The notes under the pieces were generated by a model that made no database searches, was not told the DNA's origin, and worked only from the letters and a program-made list of their open reading frames with translations. DNA of 64,000 bases. It comes from Desulfosudis oleivorans. GTDB lineage: Bacteria; Desulfobacterota; Desulfobacteria; Desulfobacterales; SURF-7. Numbering within the stretch: position 1 is the stretch's first letter; each line of letters opens with the position of its first letter. The stretch lies in contig DYJC01000021.1 of the NCBI GenBank assembly GCA_020723305.1, forward strand, positions 1 through 64,000. Direction: 5' to 3'. The translations under genes and the position numbers were made by a program. This document shows, piece after piece, positions 1 through 9,021 of the stretch.

Positions 1-452
1 GACGATAGCACAAAATTAAAATAATTTCGAGTATTTTTTTGCCGGGTTAATAAATTGAAAAAGTGAGTTAGCGTTAACATTATATATGCCTGAATGACCA
101 ATTTTACCGTGTGCGACACTCTATCAGCGATCCGGTGCAAACTGCGAGTTCCGGGGACACCTTACCTATCTTCCCTTTCTGCGCTCCTTTTTAAACATGT
201 CATGTAAGCCATACATTTAAGATAAATATCACCATACTTCACTCCGCATCCGTCTTTTACCGGAATGACAGGCAGTACTACTGCCTGTCATTCCCGATTC
301 TATAAAAGTAAAAGGGTCTGCTCTTGACTCATTTGACCCCTTCTTCAATAACCTTCGGCTCTGCGAGAACCTGGTACAGATGGACTTGCACCATGCCAGT
401 TATGTGTCATGACTGGCACAAACGCTCCGGCTAAACTGCCGCGCCAAGGTGT
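1..452. other. Gene-free stretch at window start
   Basis: No open frame with a credible start or family signature was seen. It holds one copy of a ~150-bp repeat (148-301) and a short hairpin at 394-418 (TGCCAGT, 11-nt loop, ACTGGCA). The remaining sequence looks like decayed mobile-element or intergenic DNA; the 3' part of the small gene ending at 453 reads into it. Confidence 0.5.
148..301 (+). repeat. Dispersed ~150-bp repeat, copy A
   Basis: This stretch is closely similar, with a few indels and substitutions, to 1208-1360. Both begin with an AGTTCCGGG motif, share CTTACCTATCTTCCC and end in a perfect 29-bp palindrome, here at 264-292 (14-bp arms AATGACAGGCAGTA and complement around one C). 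The AGTTCCGGGGACACC type of start resembles sequences that often accompany REP/RAYT elements, which is an inference. The two copies bracket the PIN toxin module. Confidence 0.8.
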
Positions 453-701
453 TTACCGTGCTGCTCCGCCGCGCTTCCTGCGGTCAGGTTGAGCTGGTTG
501 TCCGGCAGATTCTTCATAAATTTTCATTGCCTTACTGCTGATTTCTTCAATACTTTGATCTTCCCACAGTATTCTTTGCCATTTTGTATAGTCGAATGGC
601 TCCCTCTGTATAAGGGCGATAAACCGCTCGGCTCCCACGTTCCCCAGCGATTTTGTAAGCGCTTGAACTCCTTTTATTTTAACTTCAGTATCGGTTATCA
701 T
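453..701 (-). CDS. Small protein paired with PIN toxin, putative antitoxin
   Basis: An 82-residue protein whose first 60 residues (VKIKGVQALTKSLG ... AERFIALIQREPFDYTKWQ) match the style of small proteins commonly encoded beside PIN-domain toxins. Its ATG overlaps the stop of the upstream PIN gene, so the two are translationally coupled with the toxin first. The last ~15 residues are Arg/Gly/Ala-rich and run into a repeat-like zone, so the natural C-terminus may have been altered. The antitoxin role is inferred from gene pairing; no DNA-binding motif is obvious. Confidence 0.6.
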   Translation of the reverse strand: MITDTEVKIKGVQALTKSLGNVGAERFIALIQREPFDYTKWQRILWEDQSIEEISSKAMKIYEESAGQPAQPDRRKRGGAAR

Positions 702-1138
702 AGGTAAACCTTTTTTATGAAATCAATTGGATCAATGATTGTAATTTCTTTTATTGAATTGTTTTTATGAAGTTTTTTATCGTCAGTTGTCAAAAAATAC
801 TTGCATCTTGCAAAAATGGCACATGATATATGCAGAGAATCCTTACTACGCAGTCCGATTTCCTTCAGTTTCTTTGCTTTATTCAAAATTTTTTTATTTT
901 CTTTAATCTGTATCACAACTTGTTTCTTCCAATCAGCAATTGCATTCATCCTTTCCTCGAAAGGATTCGATCTATTTTCAGCCTCAAGAATATATGACCA
1001 CACAAGTTCAAATTTATTTCCCATAATATCGTCTTGAATTTTTAATTTTGCTTCCGATTCAAGTCTTATCCGTATTTGAGATTGATCATCAAATGGACGA
1101 TTGAAACAGCAATTATCAAGATAAATTCTCATAGTCAT
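698..1138 (-). CDS. PIN-domain protein, putative toxin ribonuclease
   Basis: A 146-residue PIN-like protein. The N-terminus MRIYLDNCCFNRPFDD carries the first acidic metal ligand of PIN nucleases, and the later segments GLRSKDSLHISCAIF and KYFLTTDDKKL supply the usual central and C-terminal acidic residues. PIN toxins cleave RNA and are silenced by a cognate antitoxin. Here the partner would be the overlapping 82-aa gene immediately downstream. The ATG at 1138 or the one two codons later could be used. Base composition is clearly more AT-rich than the housekeeping genes nearby, and repeats flank the pair, suggesting horizontal acquisition. Confidence 0.75.
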   Translation of the reverse strand: MTMRIYLDNCCFNRPFDDQSQIRIRLESEAKLKIQDDIMGNKFELVWSYILEAENRSNPFEERMNAIADWKKQVVIQIKENKKILNKAKKLKEIGLRSKDSLHISCAIFARCKYFLTTDDKKLHKNNSIKEITIIDPIDFIKKVYL

Positions 1139-1207
1139 ATTTTTTCAATAATGCTTATAAAGTCCTGTTGCTTTTATTTTCCTACCGAATATTTGGGAGT
1201 TCCGGGA

Positions 1208-1360
1208 AGTTCCGGGTACCTTACCTATCTTCCCTTTCTGCGCTCATTTTCAAGTATATCAGTAGGCCATTCATTGAAATATAGATATCACGATGCTTCA
1301 CTCCGCATTCGTCTTTTACCGGAACGACAGGCAGTACTACTGCCTGTCATTCCCGATTCT
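1208..1360 (+). repeat. Dispersed ~150-bp repeat, copy B
   Basis: Second copy of the element at 148-301, in the same orientation. The palindrome is at 1323-1351 with one substitution in its left arm. The stretch 1139-1492 contains no other recognisable feature. Confidence 0.8.
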
Positions 1361-1492
1361 AATTCAACTACCAGAGAGGATGGACACCCCAACATCACAC
1401 CGGAGTGAACGAAGCTATCCCCAGATGATACGCACCACAACCGCGATAAAATCATCAAAGATCAGAGATGGCGTAAATACAATCCTTCTTTG

Positions 1493-1972
1493 CTATTTTT
1501 TCCCGGCCGCTTTTTTCCCGGCAGACTTCTTTGCCGGCGCTTTCTTGGCTGCGCCCTTTTTTTTGGCTGCTGGTTTCTTCTTGGCCGATTTTTTCTTGGA
1601 TGCCTTTTCCGGTTTGCTGGATCCTGTAATCATTTTTTCAATTGCTTTGGTGAGAGATTTGATCTGCTTCAATACTGCATCGACTAACTCTGTTTTGATT
1701 GACATGATCATTTCATCCTTTCTGTTTGTGAGTTCATGTTGTTTCCGGCTGCAAGGCACCTGCTTCACCCGGTATTCCAGTTGAAGTGCTTCTCTCCTAG
1801 TCATTCCGGAACTGGTTGCGACCAGTGTTACCGGTCTCCGATATCTTGTATACTTGGCTCCTTTGCCTGAATTATGTGCTGCCAAACGGTTTTTCAGGTT
1901 GTTCGTTATTCCGCAATACAGGGAATGATCGGAACACTGAACCAGATAAACCACCCAAAGTTGTTCCGCCAT
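1493..1972 (-). CDS. GIY-YIG nuclease-like protein with histone H1-like tail
   Basis: A 159-residue protein in two parts. Residues 1-85 are a UPF0213-type GIY-YIG domain: the variant motif VYLVQC...LYCGIT lies at 8-23, followed by [14 protein letters not shown] and a [12 protein letters not shown] segment typical of the end of this family. Residues 90-159 start a short amphipathic helix ([18 protein letters not shown]) and then a Lys/Ala tail ([14 protein letters not shown]...) like bacterial histone H1 homologues. GIY-YIG proteins of this size usually stop near residue 90. An AAAGGA Shine-Dalgarno-like site lies just before the internal ATGs at 1711 and 1705, so a separate 70-72-aa H1-like protein may also be made. 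The gene lies 45 bp downstream of recJ on the same strand. Confidence 0.85.
   Translation of the reverse strand: MAEQLWVVYLVQCSDHSLYCGITNNLKNRLAAHNSGKGAKYTRYRRPVTLVATSSGMTRREALQLEYRVKQVPCSRKQHELTNRKDEMIMSIKTELVDAVLKQIKSLTKAIEKMITGSSKPEKASKKKSAKKKPAAKKKGAAKKAPAKKSAGKKAAGKK
1716..1721 (-). promoter_or_regulatory. Internal ribosome binding site inside the GIY-YIG/H1 gene
   Basis: AAAGGA on the minus strand, 4 nt before an in-frame ATG at 1711 and 10 nt before a second ATG at 1705. It would allow the basic H1-like half to be translated on its own. Confidence 0.45.
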
Positions 1973-2017
1973 ATATCGCTTGACCTGTTTATCGTGTTCC
2001 TGAAACTCCGTACAATC

Positions 2018-3736
2018 CTACTGCTGCTCTGCCACATCCTCAACAATGACCTGGGCGGTCTTTTTGCCGTTCCAGTGATTCCATCGAAGGCGGAAAGCCA
2101 TCTTATCAAACCTTGCAGCATTCATGGTTTTTGGACTTGCATTAAAATGGATGCCGTTCAGCAGCTTTCCGGTTGAATGCCCGAGGCGCAATCTCCGATG
2201 GTTGTCTCCAACCCGCGAAGAAAAATGAATCTGGACATTCCGGGCCATGAACAAGGGCTCCTGATTTTCTTTGCCAAAAGGCTGAAGGGAATTCAGTTCC
2301 TCCATGATCCGGTCGGTCACCTGATCCAGATTCAACTCCTTATCGATCAGAATGGTTGGTTTTGCGGTTTCCGGACAGATCATTTTCTCTGCCGTGTTTT
2401 CAAATTCATCCCGGAAAGTACGAAACCGATCCGGCATCACGCTCAATCCAGCCGCCATCTTGTGCCCGCCAAAGGCTTCCAGCAGACTGGAACAGGAATC
2501 CAGTGCCTGATGAAGGTCAAATCCGGGGATGCTCCGTGCAGATCCTTTCCAGGGCAATATCTTTTCCGAAAACAGAACAACCGGACGGTAATAACGGTCA
2601 GCCAACCTGGAAGCCACAACGCCCAGAAGTCCGACATGCCAGTTTGGATGGGACAGAACCATGGTCTTTTTTTCAAGAAGCTTTGGGTAATCTGAAATAT
2701 ACCGGTCAATATCCTCGATAATCTCTTTTTCAATGATCTGCCGGCTGCGGTTCAATTCTCCAAGATCCCTTGCGGCATTGACGGCAGATCCCGCATCCTG
2801 GGCCATGAGAAGCTGAACCGCCAGATCCGCATGCCGCATTCTTCCGGCTGCATTCAGCCGGGGGGCCAGCCGGAATGCAACATCTCCGGTTTCAATCTGC
2901 TCTTTCCCCAGGTTGCATGTATCGATCAGCGCCTTGATTCCGACCCGCTTCCCTGCATTCATCACCTCAAGGCCTTTTTTAACCAGAATCCGGTTTTCCG
3001 CAACCAGAGGAACCAGATCCGCAATGGTTCCGAGCGCCACCAGATCACACATCTCTTTCAGGTTCGGCTCCGGATAATGACTCCAGTGATTCAGATCCCG
3101 CAACTGTTTCCGGACCGCAACCAGCAGATAAAACGCAACCCCCACGCCTGCCAGATGCTCCAGTCCGGATTCACAATCCATTCTGTCCGGATTGATAACC
3201 GCCAAGGCATCCGGTAACGAACCGGTTACTCTGTGGTGATCGGTTACCACCACATCCATTCCTGATGCATTGGCCGCTTTGATCGCCTCATGACTGGAAA
3301 TGCCGCAGTCTACGGTGATGATCAGTTTGATCTGATTGGGAATGGCAATATCGGAAATATGGCGCAGCCGCATCCCATACCCCTCCCGGACACGGTGCGG
3401 GATATAATAGGAAACCTCGGCACCTGCATCTTTCAGAAACTGATACACCATGGTCGTTGCGGTAATCCCGTCAACATCATAATCCCCAAAAATCAGTATC
3501 CTTTCCCGTGTTTGAATAGCTTCGCAGATCCTGGCAGCGGCGACTTCAATGTCCTGAACACAGAAAGGGGAACCGATCTGCTGAAAGGAAGAATCGAAAA
3601 AAGCAGAAAGATCCTCTGATGACATGATATTCCGGTTGGCAAGGACGGTTGCCATTACCGGGCTGCAATTCAATCTCCGGCAGATACGACTCACCATGCC
3701 CTGGTCCGGCGTCAGGATTTTCCACAGTTTTTCCAT
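2018..3736 (-). CDS. recJ: Single-stranded-DNA-specific exonuclease RecJ
   Basis: RecJ degrades single-stranded DNA 5'-3' in recombination and mismatch repair. The 572-residue protein matches the family length and shows the DHH phosphoesterase motifs in order: GDYDVDG (84-90), VDCG (142-145) and TDHH (165-168), then the DHHA1-type GLLGVVASRLADRY and GGHKMAAG segments. The start is the ATG at 3736 with a weak ribosome site. The GIY-YIG/H1-like gene follows after 45 bp and is probably co-transcribed. Confidence 0.95.
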   Translation of the reverse strand: MEKLWKILTPDQGMVSRICRRLNCSPVMATVLANRNIMSSEDLSAFFDSSFQQIGSPFCVQDIEVAAARICEAIQTRERILIFGDYDVDGITATTMVYQFLKDAGAEVSYYIPHRVREGYGMRLRHISDIAIPNQIKLIITVDCGISSHEAIKAANASGMDVVVTDHHRVTGSLPDALAVINPDRMDCESGLEHLAGVGVAFYLLVAVRKQLRDLNHWSHYPEPNLKEMCDLVALGTIADLVPLVAENRILVKKGLEVMNAGKRVGIKALIDTCNLGKEQIETGDVAFRLAPRLNAAGRMRHADLAVQLLMAQDAGSAVNAARDLGELNRSRQIIEKEIIEDIDRYISDYPKLLEKKTMVLSHPNWHVGLLGVVASRLADRYYRPVVLFSEKILPWKGSARSIPGFDLHQALDSCSSLLEAFGGHKMAAGLSVMPDRFRTFRDEFENTAEKMICPETAKPTILIDKELNLDQVTDRIMEELNSLQPFGKENQEPLFMARNVQIHFSSRVGDNHRRLRLGHSTGKLLNGIHFNASPKTMNAARFDKMAFRLRWNHWNGKKTAQVIVEDVAEQQ

Positions 3737-3958
3737 AAGCTACGGTTTATCCTATTCATTGCTTTCCGACAACTGAAAAAAAAGAAAGTCTGTTTTTTCT
3801 GTTGAAAAGGCAAAGTTGTTAATGGTATATTTTTAAAAAAGTTTCCCGGTTTGCCTGTTTTTTCAGATGGAGTCCTTTGACAAACTCTTCAGAATCATCA
3901 ACGCAAATGAATGTAACCGACCGATTTTGCTTATCACGAAAGAGGAATAGACAGAAGC

Positions 3959-4204
3959 GTGAACACCACCACCGAGTATTTTCGCATTAACCGACGGGAA
4001 ATCTCTTTTTTGCGTTTTATCTTTGAAGCGTATGACGGACTTGCCGTGATCAGTACCGTGGATGCGAAACAGGGGATCATCTCCGTGACAACCGCGCCCG
4101 GCTGCCGGCAGGAAACCGAAACCATCCTGAAAGGACTGAAAGAGGAAATCATGATCGAAAAGGTTGATTTCTTCTCTTCCGAAGGGTATGAGTTGACCCA
4201 ATGA
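3959..4204 (+). CDS. Small DUF4911-like protein upstream of miaB
   Basis: An 81-residue protein with a GTG start preceded by AGAGGAAT. It has a predicted alpha-beta pattern (YFRINRREISFLRFIFEAYDGLAVISTVD) and a C-terminal DFFSSEGYE. Small proteins of this kind (DUF4911) occur next to miaB in Desulfobacterota; that assignment is from memory of the family and is not certain. Its stop overlaps the miaB ATG by 4 nt, so it should be translated with miaB. The function is unknown; the context suggests a link to tRNA modification. Confidence 0.7.
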   Translation: MNTTTEYFRINRREISFLRFIFEAYDGLAVISTVDAKQGIISVTTAPGCRQETETILKGLKEEIMIEKVDFFSSEGYELTQ

Positions 4205-5646
4205 ACCCTGTGAACCATAAATATGTTTATATCCATACCATCGGATGCCAGATGAACGTGTATGATACCAGCCGGATCATATCCAGTCTTCAGGCCATTG
4301 GCTATGATCACACCTCCATCATGGAAAAAGCGGATCTGATCATAGTCAATACCTGCTCGGTGCGTGAAAAGGCGGAACAGAAAGCCTTCAGTTTCCTGGG
4401 CCGTCTGCCATCTCTTAAAAAAGAATACCCCAGGCTGATTGTCGGCGTCGGCGGATGTCTTGCCCAGCAGGAGGGAAAAGCCATATTCAAAAGGGCGCCT
4501 TTTGTGGATATTGTGTTCGGAACCCATGCGGTGGGAAGGCTGCCTGCCCGGATTTCCGAAATCGAAAAAAACAGCCAAAAGATTGTGGATATCGAGTTTG
4601 CCACCTTTATCGAACCGATCCTGCCGTCAGAGAACCCAAAAAACACCCCGGTCAGCGGCTTTGTCACCATCATGCGCGGGTGCGACAATTTCTGCACCTA
4701 CTGCATTGTCCCCTATGTCCGGGGAAGAGAGATCAGCCGTAAACCCGAAGAGATCCTGAATGAAATCAAAGCATACGCAGATTCCGGCATGCGTGAAATC
4801 ACCCTTCTGGGCCAGAATGTAAACAGTTATGGAAAAAAGGAAGGTCTGTGCTCGTTTCCCGAACTTCTTGAAAAAGTGAACCAGATCAACGGTATTTCCC
4901 GCATCCGTTTTACCACATCCCATCCAAAGGATCTTTCAGATGATCTGATTACCTGTTTTTCCACTCTGGACAGGTTATGCAACCATATCCATCTTCCGGT
5001 CCAGTCCGGGTCCAACAACATTCTCAAAAAAATGAACCGGAAGTACACGCGGGAGCTGTATCTGGAAAAAATTGAAAAACTGCGCGCTGCCTGCCCGGAT
5101 ATTGCCATCACATCCGACATGATTGTCGGTTTTCCCGGTGAAACCGATGCGGATTTTGAGGACACGCTGGATCTGATGAAAAGAGTTGAATTTGATGGGC
5201 TGTTTGCCTTTTCCTATTCAGACCGGCCCCATGCTCCGTCTGTCCATTTCACGGAAAAGGTCAGCGAGATGGTTAAAAAAGAGCGGTTGCAGCAGGTACT
5301 GAACCTTCAGGAAACCTATACCCGGACCAAAAACAAAACCCGTGTGGGAAAAATCGAATCTGTTCTGGTGGAAGGACTCAGCAAAAAAAGCCCGGATACC
5401 GAACCTTTGGCCGGAGCAACCGGATTTCCGGGCAAAGCAGATGAGAATCAATATACCGGAAGAACAACGTCCAACAAGATTGTCAATTTTCTCTGGAAGG
5501 AAAATCCCCTGTCCGGCCATTTCCTGACTCCCGGAGAGATTATTCACATTAAAATCACAAGAGCCCTGTCCCATTCATTGTGGGGAGATCCGGTTGATCC
5601 CGGAATATCATCTCAGGACATAAAAGGAGAACATTATGCTGCATGA
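4201..5646 (+). CDS. miaB: tRNA 2-methylthio-N6-isopentenyladenosine synthase MiaB
   Basis: A radical-SAM methylthiotransferase that adds a methylthio group to i6A37 of tRNAs reading UNN codons. At 481 residues it is somewhat longer than typical. The N-terminal UPF0004 domain carries three cluster cysteines (C16, C52, C86 in TIGCQMN, NTCSVRE and VGGCLAQ). The radical-SAM CxxxCxxC is RGCDNFCTYC (C161, C165, C168). A C-terminal TRAM domain contains GRTTSNKIVNF. It sits in a tight row with the DUF4911-like gene (4-nt overlap) and the DUF151 gene (11-nt overlap). Confidence 0.95.
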   Translation: MNPVNHKYVYIHTIGCQMNVYDTSRIISSLQAIGYDHTSIMEKADLIIVNTCSVREKAEQKAFSFLGRLPSLKKEYPRLIVGVGGCLAQQEGKAIFKRAPFVDIVFGTHAVGRLPARISEIEKNSQKIVDIEFATFIEPILPSENPKNTPVSGFVTIMRGCDNFCTYCIVPYVRGREISRKPEEILNEIKAYADSGMREITLLGQNVNSYGKKEGLCSFPELLEKVNQINGISRIRFTTSHPKDLSDDLITCFSTLDRLCNHIHLPVQSGSNNILKKMNRKYTRELYLEKIEKLRAACPDIAITSDMIVGFPGETDADFEDTLDLMKRVEFDGLFAFSYSDRPHAPSVHFTEKVSEMVKKERLQQVLNLQETYTRTKNKTRVGKIESVLVEGLSKKSPDTEPLAGATGFPGKADENQYTGRTTSNKIVNFLWKENPLSGHFLTPGEIIHIKITRALSHSLWGDPVDPGISSQDIKGEHYAA

Positions 5647-6133
5647 AGTGACGATTGCAGGCCTCACCCTGGATCAGGCCACCAACACACCCATTCTGAT
5701 CCTTAAATCTCTTGATGATCAACATTCCATCCCGATCTGGATCGGATTGCTGGAAGCAACCGCCATTGCATCCGTACTTCAGGACATCAACTTTGATCGC
5801 CCCATGACACACGATCTGTTCCGAAACTTCATCCAGCTCATGAAAATTGAGATCGTGAAAGTAGAGGTGTGCGATCTCAAGGAAAATACTTTTTACGCAA
5901 AGATCCACTTTCTGTCCAATGAAAAAACTTTTGATATGGATGCAAGACCCAGTGACGCCATTGCACTTGCACTGCGCTTCAAGGCACCGATCTTTATCGA
6001 TGACAGGGTCATTGAAAAATTCGGGTCCGGAGATTACAAGCATGAGGCTGTTGACGAAAGTGAAGAGGGTAAAAAATGGGCGGAATACCTGGAGAAACTC
6101 TCTCCGGATGATTTCGGCAAATATAAGGTGTAG
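5636..6133 (+). CDS. Bifunctional nuclease family protein (DUF151)
   Basis: A 165-residue member of the DUF151 bifunctional nuclease family, with the diagnostic IPIWIGLLEATAIA near residue 35 and the RPSDAIALALRFKAPIFI segment near residue 105. Family members show DNase/RNase activity in a few organisms, but their role in bacteria is poorly defined. The ATG lies inside the end of miaB with AAAGGAGAA just upstream, so it belongs to the miaB transcript. Confidence 0.9.
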   Translation: MLHEVTIAGLTLDQATNTPILILKSLDDQHSIPIWIGLLEATAIASVLQDINFDRPMTHDLFRNFIQLMKIEIVKVEVCDLKENTFYAKIHFLSNEKTFDMDARPSDAIALALRFKAPIFIDDRVIEKFGSGDYKHEAVDESEEGKKWAEYLEKLSPDDFGKYKV

Positions 6134-6168
6134 TGAATCCTGAAACAAACAAGAGCGAGGCAACAACC

Positions 6169-6804
6169 ATGATCGATCTTCATACCCATTCGATATTCAG
6201 TGACGGAGTCCTCATTCCCTCTGAGTTGGTTCGCCGTGCTCAGGCAGCCGGCCTTCGCGCAATCGGTCTGACAGACCATGGAGATTTGTCCAACATCGAT
6301 TTTATTATCCCGAGAATCGTCGAGGTTGCCGGGCATCTCAATCAAACCATGGATATAAAAGTAATCCCGGGTATTGAAATCACCCATGTCCCCCCGGCCC
6401 ACATTGCAATGGTTGCCAAAAAAGCACGGGCTCTCGGTGCCGGGATCATCATTGTTCATGGAGAAACCATCGTTGAACCGGTAGCTCCCGGAACCAACCG
6501 GGCAGCACTTGAAGCGGATATCGATGTCCTGGCCCATCCGGGGCTGATTTCCGAACCGGATGTCATCCTTGCAAAGGAAAGAGGAATCTTCCTTGAAATA
6601 ACCGCCCGGAAAGGGCACTCCCTCACCAACGGCCATGTTGCCATGCTTGCCAAAAAGCATGAGGCCAAACTGGTCATCAACACCGATACCCATGAACCTG
6701 GGGATTTCATCAATCAGGCTCAGGCAATCCGGGTTGTGCGGGGGGCGGGCTTGGCTGAAACTGACTTTCAGGCTATGCAGAAAAATGCTTCTCGGTTCCT
6801 GTGA
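6169..6804 (+). CDS. PHP-domain metal-dependent hydrolase (histidinol-phosphatase-like)
   Basis: A 211-residue PHP protein. The metal-binding motif DLHTHSIFSDG is at the very N-terminus, followed by GLTDHGD, the PGIEITH strand, IIVHGET, DVLAHPG and a terminal INTDTHEPGDF; these are the expected ligands of a single PHP domain. The ATG at 6169 is preferred because GCGAGG precedes it; an in-frame GTG at 6133 would add 12 residues with no family support. It follows the DUF151 gene by 35 bp and probably ends the miaB operon. The substrate is unknown. Confidence 0.85.
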   Translation: MIDLHTHSIFSDGVLIPSELVRRAQAAGLRAIGLTDHGDLSNIDFIIPRIVEVAGHLNQTMDIKVIPGIEITHVPPAHIAMVAKKARALGAGIIIVHGETIVEPVAPGTNRAALEADIDVLAHPGLISEPDVILAKERGIFLEITARKGHSLTNGHVAMLAKKHEAKLVINTDTHEPGDFINQAQAIRVVRGAGLAETDFQAMQKNASRFL

Positions 6805-6805
6805 A

Positions 6806-6872
6806 CGGGAGGTTGGCCCGTTGGCCCGTTTGCCGGTTGGCCCGTCCCCCGTTGGCCGGTTTGTTGGTTGGT
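6806..6872. repeat. Low-complexity TTGGCCCG-type repeat
   Basis: Iterated units of 8-10 nt (TTGGCCCG, TTTGCCGG, TTGGCCGG) fill the gap between the convergent PHP and lipoprotein genes. A related iteration occurs at 19858-19945. Such slippage-prone tracts vary between strains. Confidence 0.7.
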
Positions 6873-7364
6873 TTATTTCTCTTTGTTCAGCAGCAGATCA
6901 ATTTTTTGGATCAACTGGTTGGTAACATCTGCTTCCTTTGCGGGAAGAGATGCAGAGGTTATGGCATCCACCCCTTTATAATTGTATTTCCATTCCGGAT
7001 CACCGGCGGTAAAAAACACAACCACTTTCCGGTTGTCCGGAAGGGAGTTGATATAATTCTTTACTTCCTTGTTGAATCCGCCCCAGGCCATACATGAATC
7101 CATGATCAGAACCGCATCATACGAATCATAATCAATACCATCCAGTTTATCCAGATTAACCACATCGATCCGACAGACATTCCTGTAGTTATTCATCACC
7201 CTGTCCCGGATGCTGTCTTTAAAATCACTGGAATCCCCTGCAATGATCAACCGGAAAGAAGCGTCCGGATTTTCCAGGGTTGTTTCCCGGATATTCTTGC
7301 TGCATGAGGTGAATATCAATGTTGCAATGAAAAAAAAGAGAAGGCCATTCCATCTTGTTCGCAT
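6873..7364 (-). CDS. Small exported lipoprotein with a flavodoxin-like fold signature
   Basis: A protein of about 163 residues. The start at 7364 is chosen because AGGAG lies 6 nt before it and it yields a short signal peptide (MRTRWNGLLFFFIATLIFTSC) with a lipobox cysteine. The mature part contains LIIAGDSSDFKDSI, IDYDSYDAVLIMDSC and KVVVFFTAGDPEWKY, alternating strand-loop-helix segments like small alpha/beta proteins that sense or bind a nucleotide or flavin. No precise family was recognised. It is convergent with the PHP gene across a low-complexity repeat. Confidence 0.65.
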   Translation of the reverse strand: MRTRWNGLLFFFIATLIFTSCSKNIRETTLENPDASFRLIIAGDSSDFKDSIRDRVMNNYRNVCRIDVVNLDKLDGIDYDSYDAVLIMDSCMAWGGFNKEVKNYINSLPDNRKVVVFFTAGDPEWKYNYKGVDAITSASLPAKEADVTNQLIQKIDLLLNKEK

Positions 7365-7699
7365 GTTCATCTCCTCGAAAACAGGTTGAAGTGTTGATGT
7401 CTGAATACGGTAAATGGTCAGATACGTAAATACCTCTACCAAATGCAGGATAAAATTTCAATGGGATGCCGTTCAAAATGAGAGACCGGTGCAATTAAAA
7501 GTGATGGATTTGGATTACCCAACAGTTTTGATTACTCCCGTTGCCTGCTTTAATGTCTGGAGTCATTGGACAGTAGATATGAAACGGTCTATCAGGAAGA
7601 GACATTTCTGGATATCATGCGTTTTTTCTTTGACCCGGCAAAATTGGATATTTCCGGATAAGCAGTTTCGTGATTTGGATAGGAAATAGGATTATTGGC

Positions 7700-8896
7700 C
7701 TAAGCATCCTGTCCAGCGCACCAGCCGGATGACCAGGCCCACTGGAGATTATAACCGCCCAGCCATCCGGTAACGTCCAGTACTTCCCCGATAAAATAAA
7801 GCCCTGGAACTTTGCGGGCTTCCATTGTCTTTGATGAGATGTCATCGCAGTCAACACCGCCTACGGTTATCTCGGCTGTCCGGTATCCCTCGGTTCCGCC
7901 TGGCTTGATTCTCCACTGCTGAAGCCGGGATGAAATTTCCCTGAGCCGGCTGTGAGAGATCGTCTGCAAGGGTCTTTCGGCCAGATCACTCATGATCAAT
8001 GCTGTCACAAGACGTTTGGGCAGATATTCCGCCAGTATGGTTTTCAACTTCTGCTGAGGATGCTGCTTCTTTGCTTTCAGTTCATCAGCAAGATCCATAT
8101 CCGGCAGCAGATTGATGGTAAGCTCGTCACCGGGCTGCCAGTAAGAGGATATTTGCAAGACAGCCGGACCGCTCAGACCCCGGTGCGTAAATAAAATATT
8201 CCCCCGGAAACGCTGTCCCCGGTTATTGACGATTGCATCAACGGAAATACCGGACAAGCCGGAAAGCTTTTCTTTATCCTCTGGTTGAAGCGTAAAAGGA
8301 ACCAGGCCGGCATGTGGAGGCCATACCTTGATATGGAACTGTTTCGCAATGTTATACCCCAATGGGCTCGCCCCTGTTGCCGGTATGGAGAGTCCGCCGG
8401 TCGCAACAACCAGGGAGTTGCAGAAAAAATTTCCCTGATCTGTATAGACCGTAAAACCATGCTCCCTGCCTTGCTCAATCTTCTCCATTTTTGTACTCAG
8501 TTTGAATAAGACACCGGCATCCCTGCATTCGGATAAGAGAAGATTCAAAATTTCGCGCGAACTCCCGGCACAGAAGAGTTGACCATGCTCCCTCTGGCTG
8601 AAAGCAACCTGATGTTTTTTTACTAATGCCAGAAAATCCATCTGGGTATATCGGCTGAGGGCCGACTTGCAGAAATGGGGATTGTGGGAAATGTAGTTGC
8701 CTGCATGGATATGGTAATTTGTGAAATTGCAGCGGCCGCCGCCGGATATCAGCAGTTTCTGCCCTGGATTTTTGGCATGATCGATAACCAGCACCCTGCG
8801 TTTACGCTTGCCGGCTTCGATGGCACACATCAGCCCGGATGCACCGGCTCCGATAATGATGACATCTGTTTGTTCAGAATGGGATGCAGAAAGCAT
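7700..8896 (-). CDS. HI0933/BaiN-family FAD-dependent oxidoreductase
   Basis: A 398-residue flavoprotein of the HI0933-like family. It has the N-terminal FAD motif DVIIIGAGASGLMCA (11-25), the family hallmark GQKLLISGGGRCNFTN near residue 45, the VVATGGLSIPATGASPLGY segment, and the C-terminal VTVGGVD...LYFIGEVLDVTGWLGGYNLQWAWSSG block (split here by variable residues). Family members include oxidoreductases acting on bile acids or hydroxamates, but most lack a known substrate. It is a single gene with 124 bp to the next gene upstream. Confidence 0.92.
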   Translation of the reverse strand: MLSASHSEQTDVIIIGAGASGLMCAIEAGKRKRRVLVIDHAKNPGQKLLISGGGRCNFTNYHIHAGNYISHNPHFCKSALSRYTQMDFLALVKKHQVAFSQREHGQLFCAGSSREILNLLLSECRDAGVLFKLSTKMEKIEQGREHGFTVYTDQGNFFCNSLVVATGGLSIPATGASPLGYNIAKQFHIKVWPPHAGLVPFTLQPEDKEKLSGLSGISVDAIVNNRGQRFRGNILFTHRGLSGPAVLQISSYWQPGDELTINLLPDMDLADELKAKKQHPQQKLKTILAEYLPKRLVTALIMSDLAERPLQTISHSRLREISSRLQQWRIKPGGTEGYRTAEITVGGVDCDDISSKTMEARKVPGLYFIGEVLDVTGWLGGYNLQWAWSSGWCAGQDA

Positions 8897-8978
8897 GGAG
8901 GTTCAGCATATGTGAAAGGAAGGTGTGCATGAAGGTGACCCCATTCACATTTTGCCCTTTCATTGAGGAGATGGCTAC

Positions 8979-9006
8979 CCCTTCCCGGAATCATGTCCGG
9001 GAAGGG
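8979..9006 (-). terminator. Strong hairpin after the envelope operon
   Basis: A perfect 10-bp stem (CCCTTCCCGG / CCGGGAAGGG) with an 8-nt loop lies 15 nt past the stop of the gene ending at 9022. It lacks a clear U-run on the minus strand, while the plus strand has one (ATTTTTCC), so termination on minus is plausible but imperfect. Confidence 0.55.
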
Positions 9007-9021
9007 CGGATTTTTCCGGAT

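Noticed and set aside
6806-6872. CRISPR array reading of the TTGGCCCG tract
   Set aside because: Units are 8-10 nt without spacers; this is a low-complexity tract.
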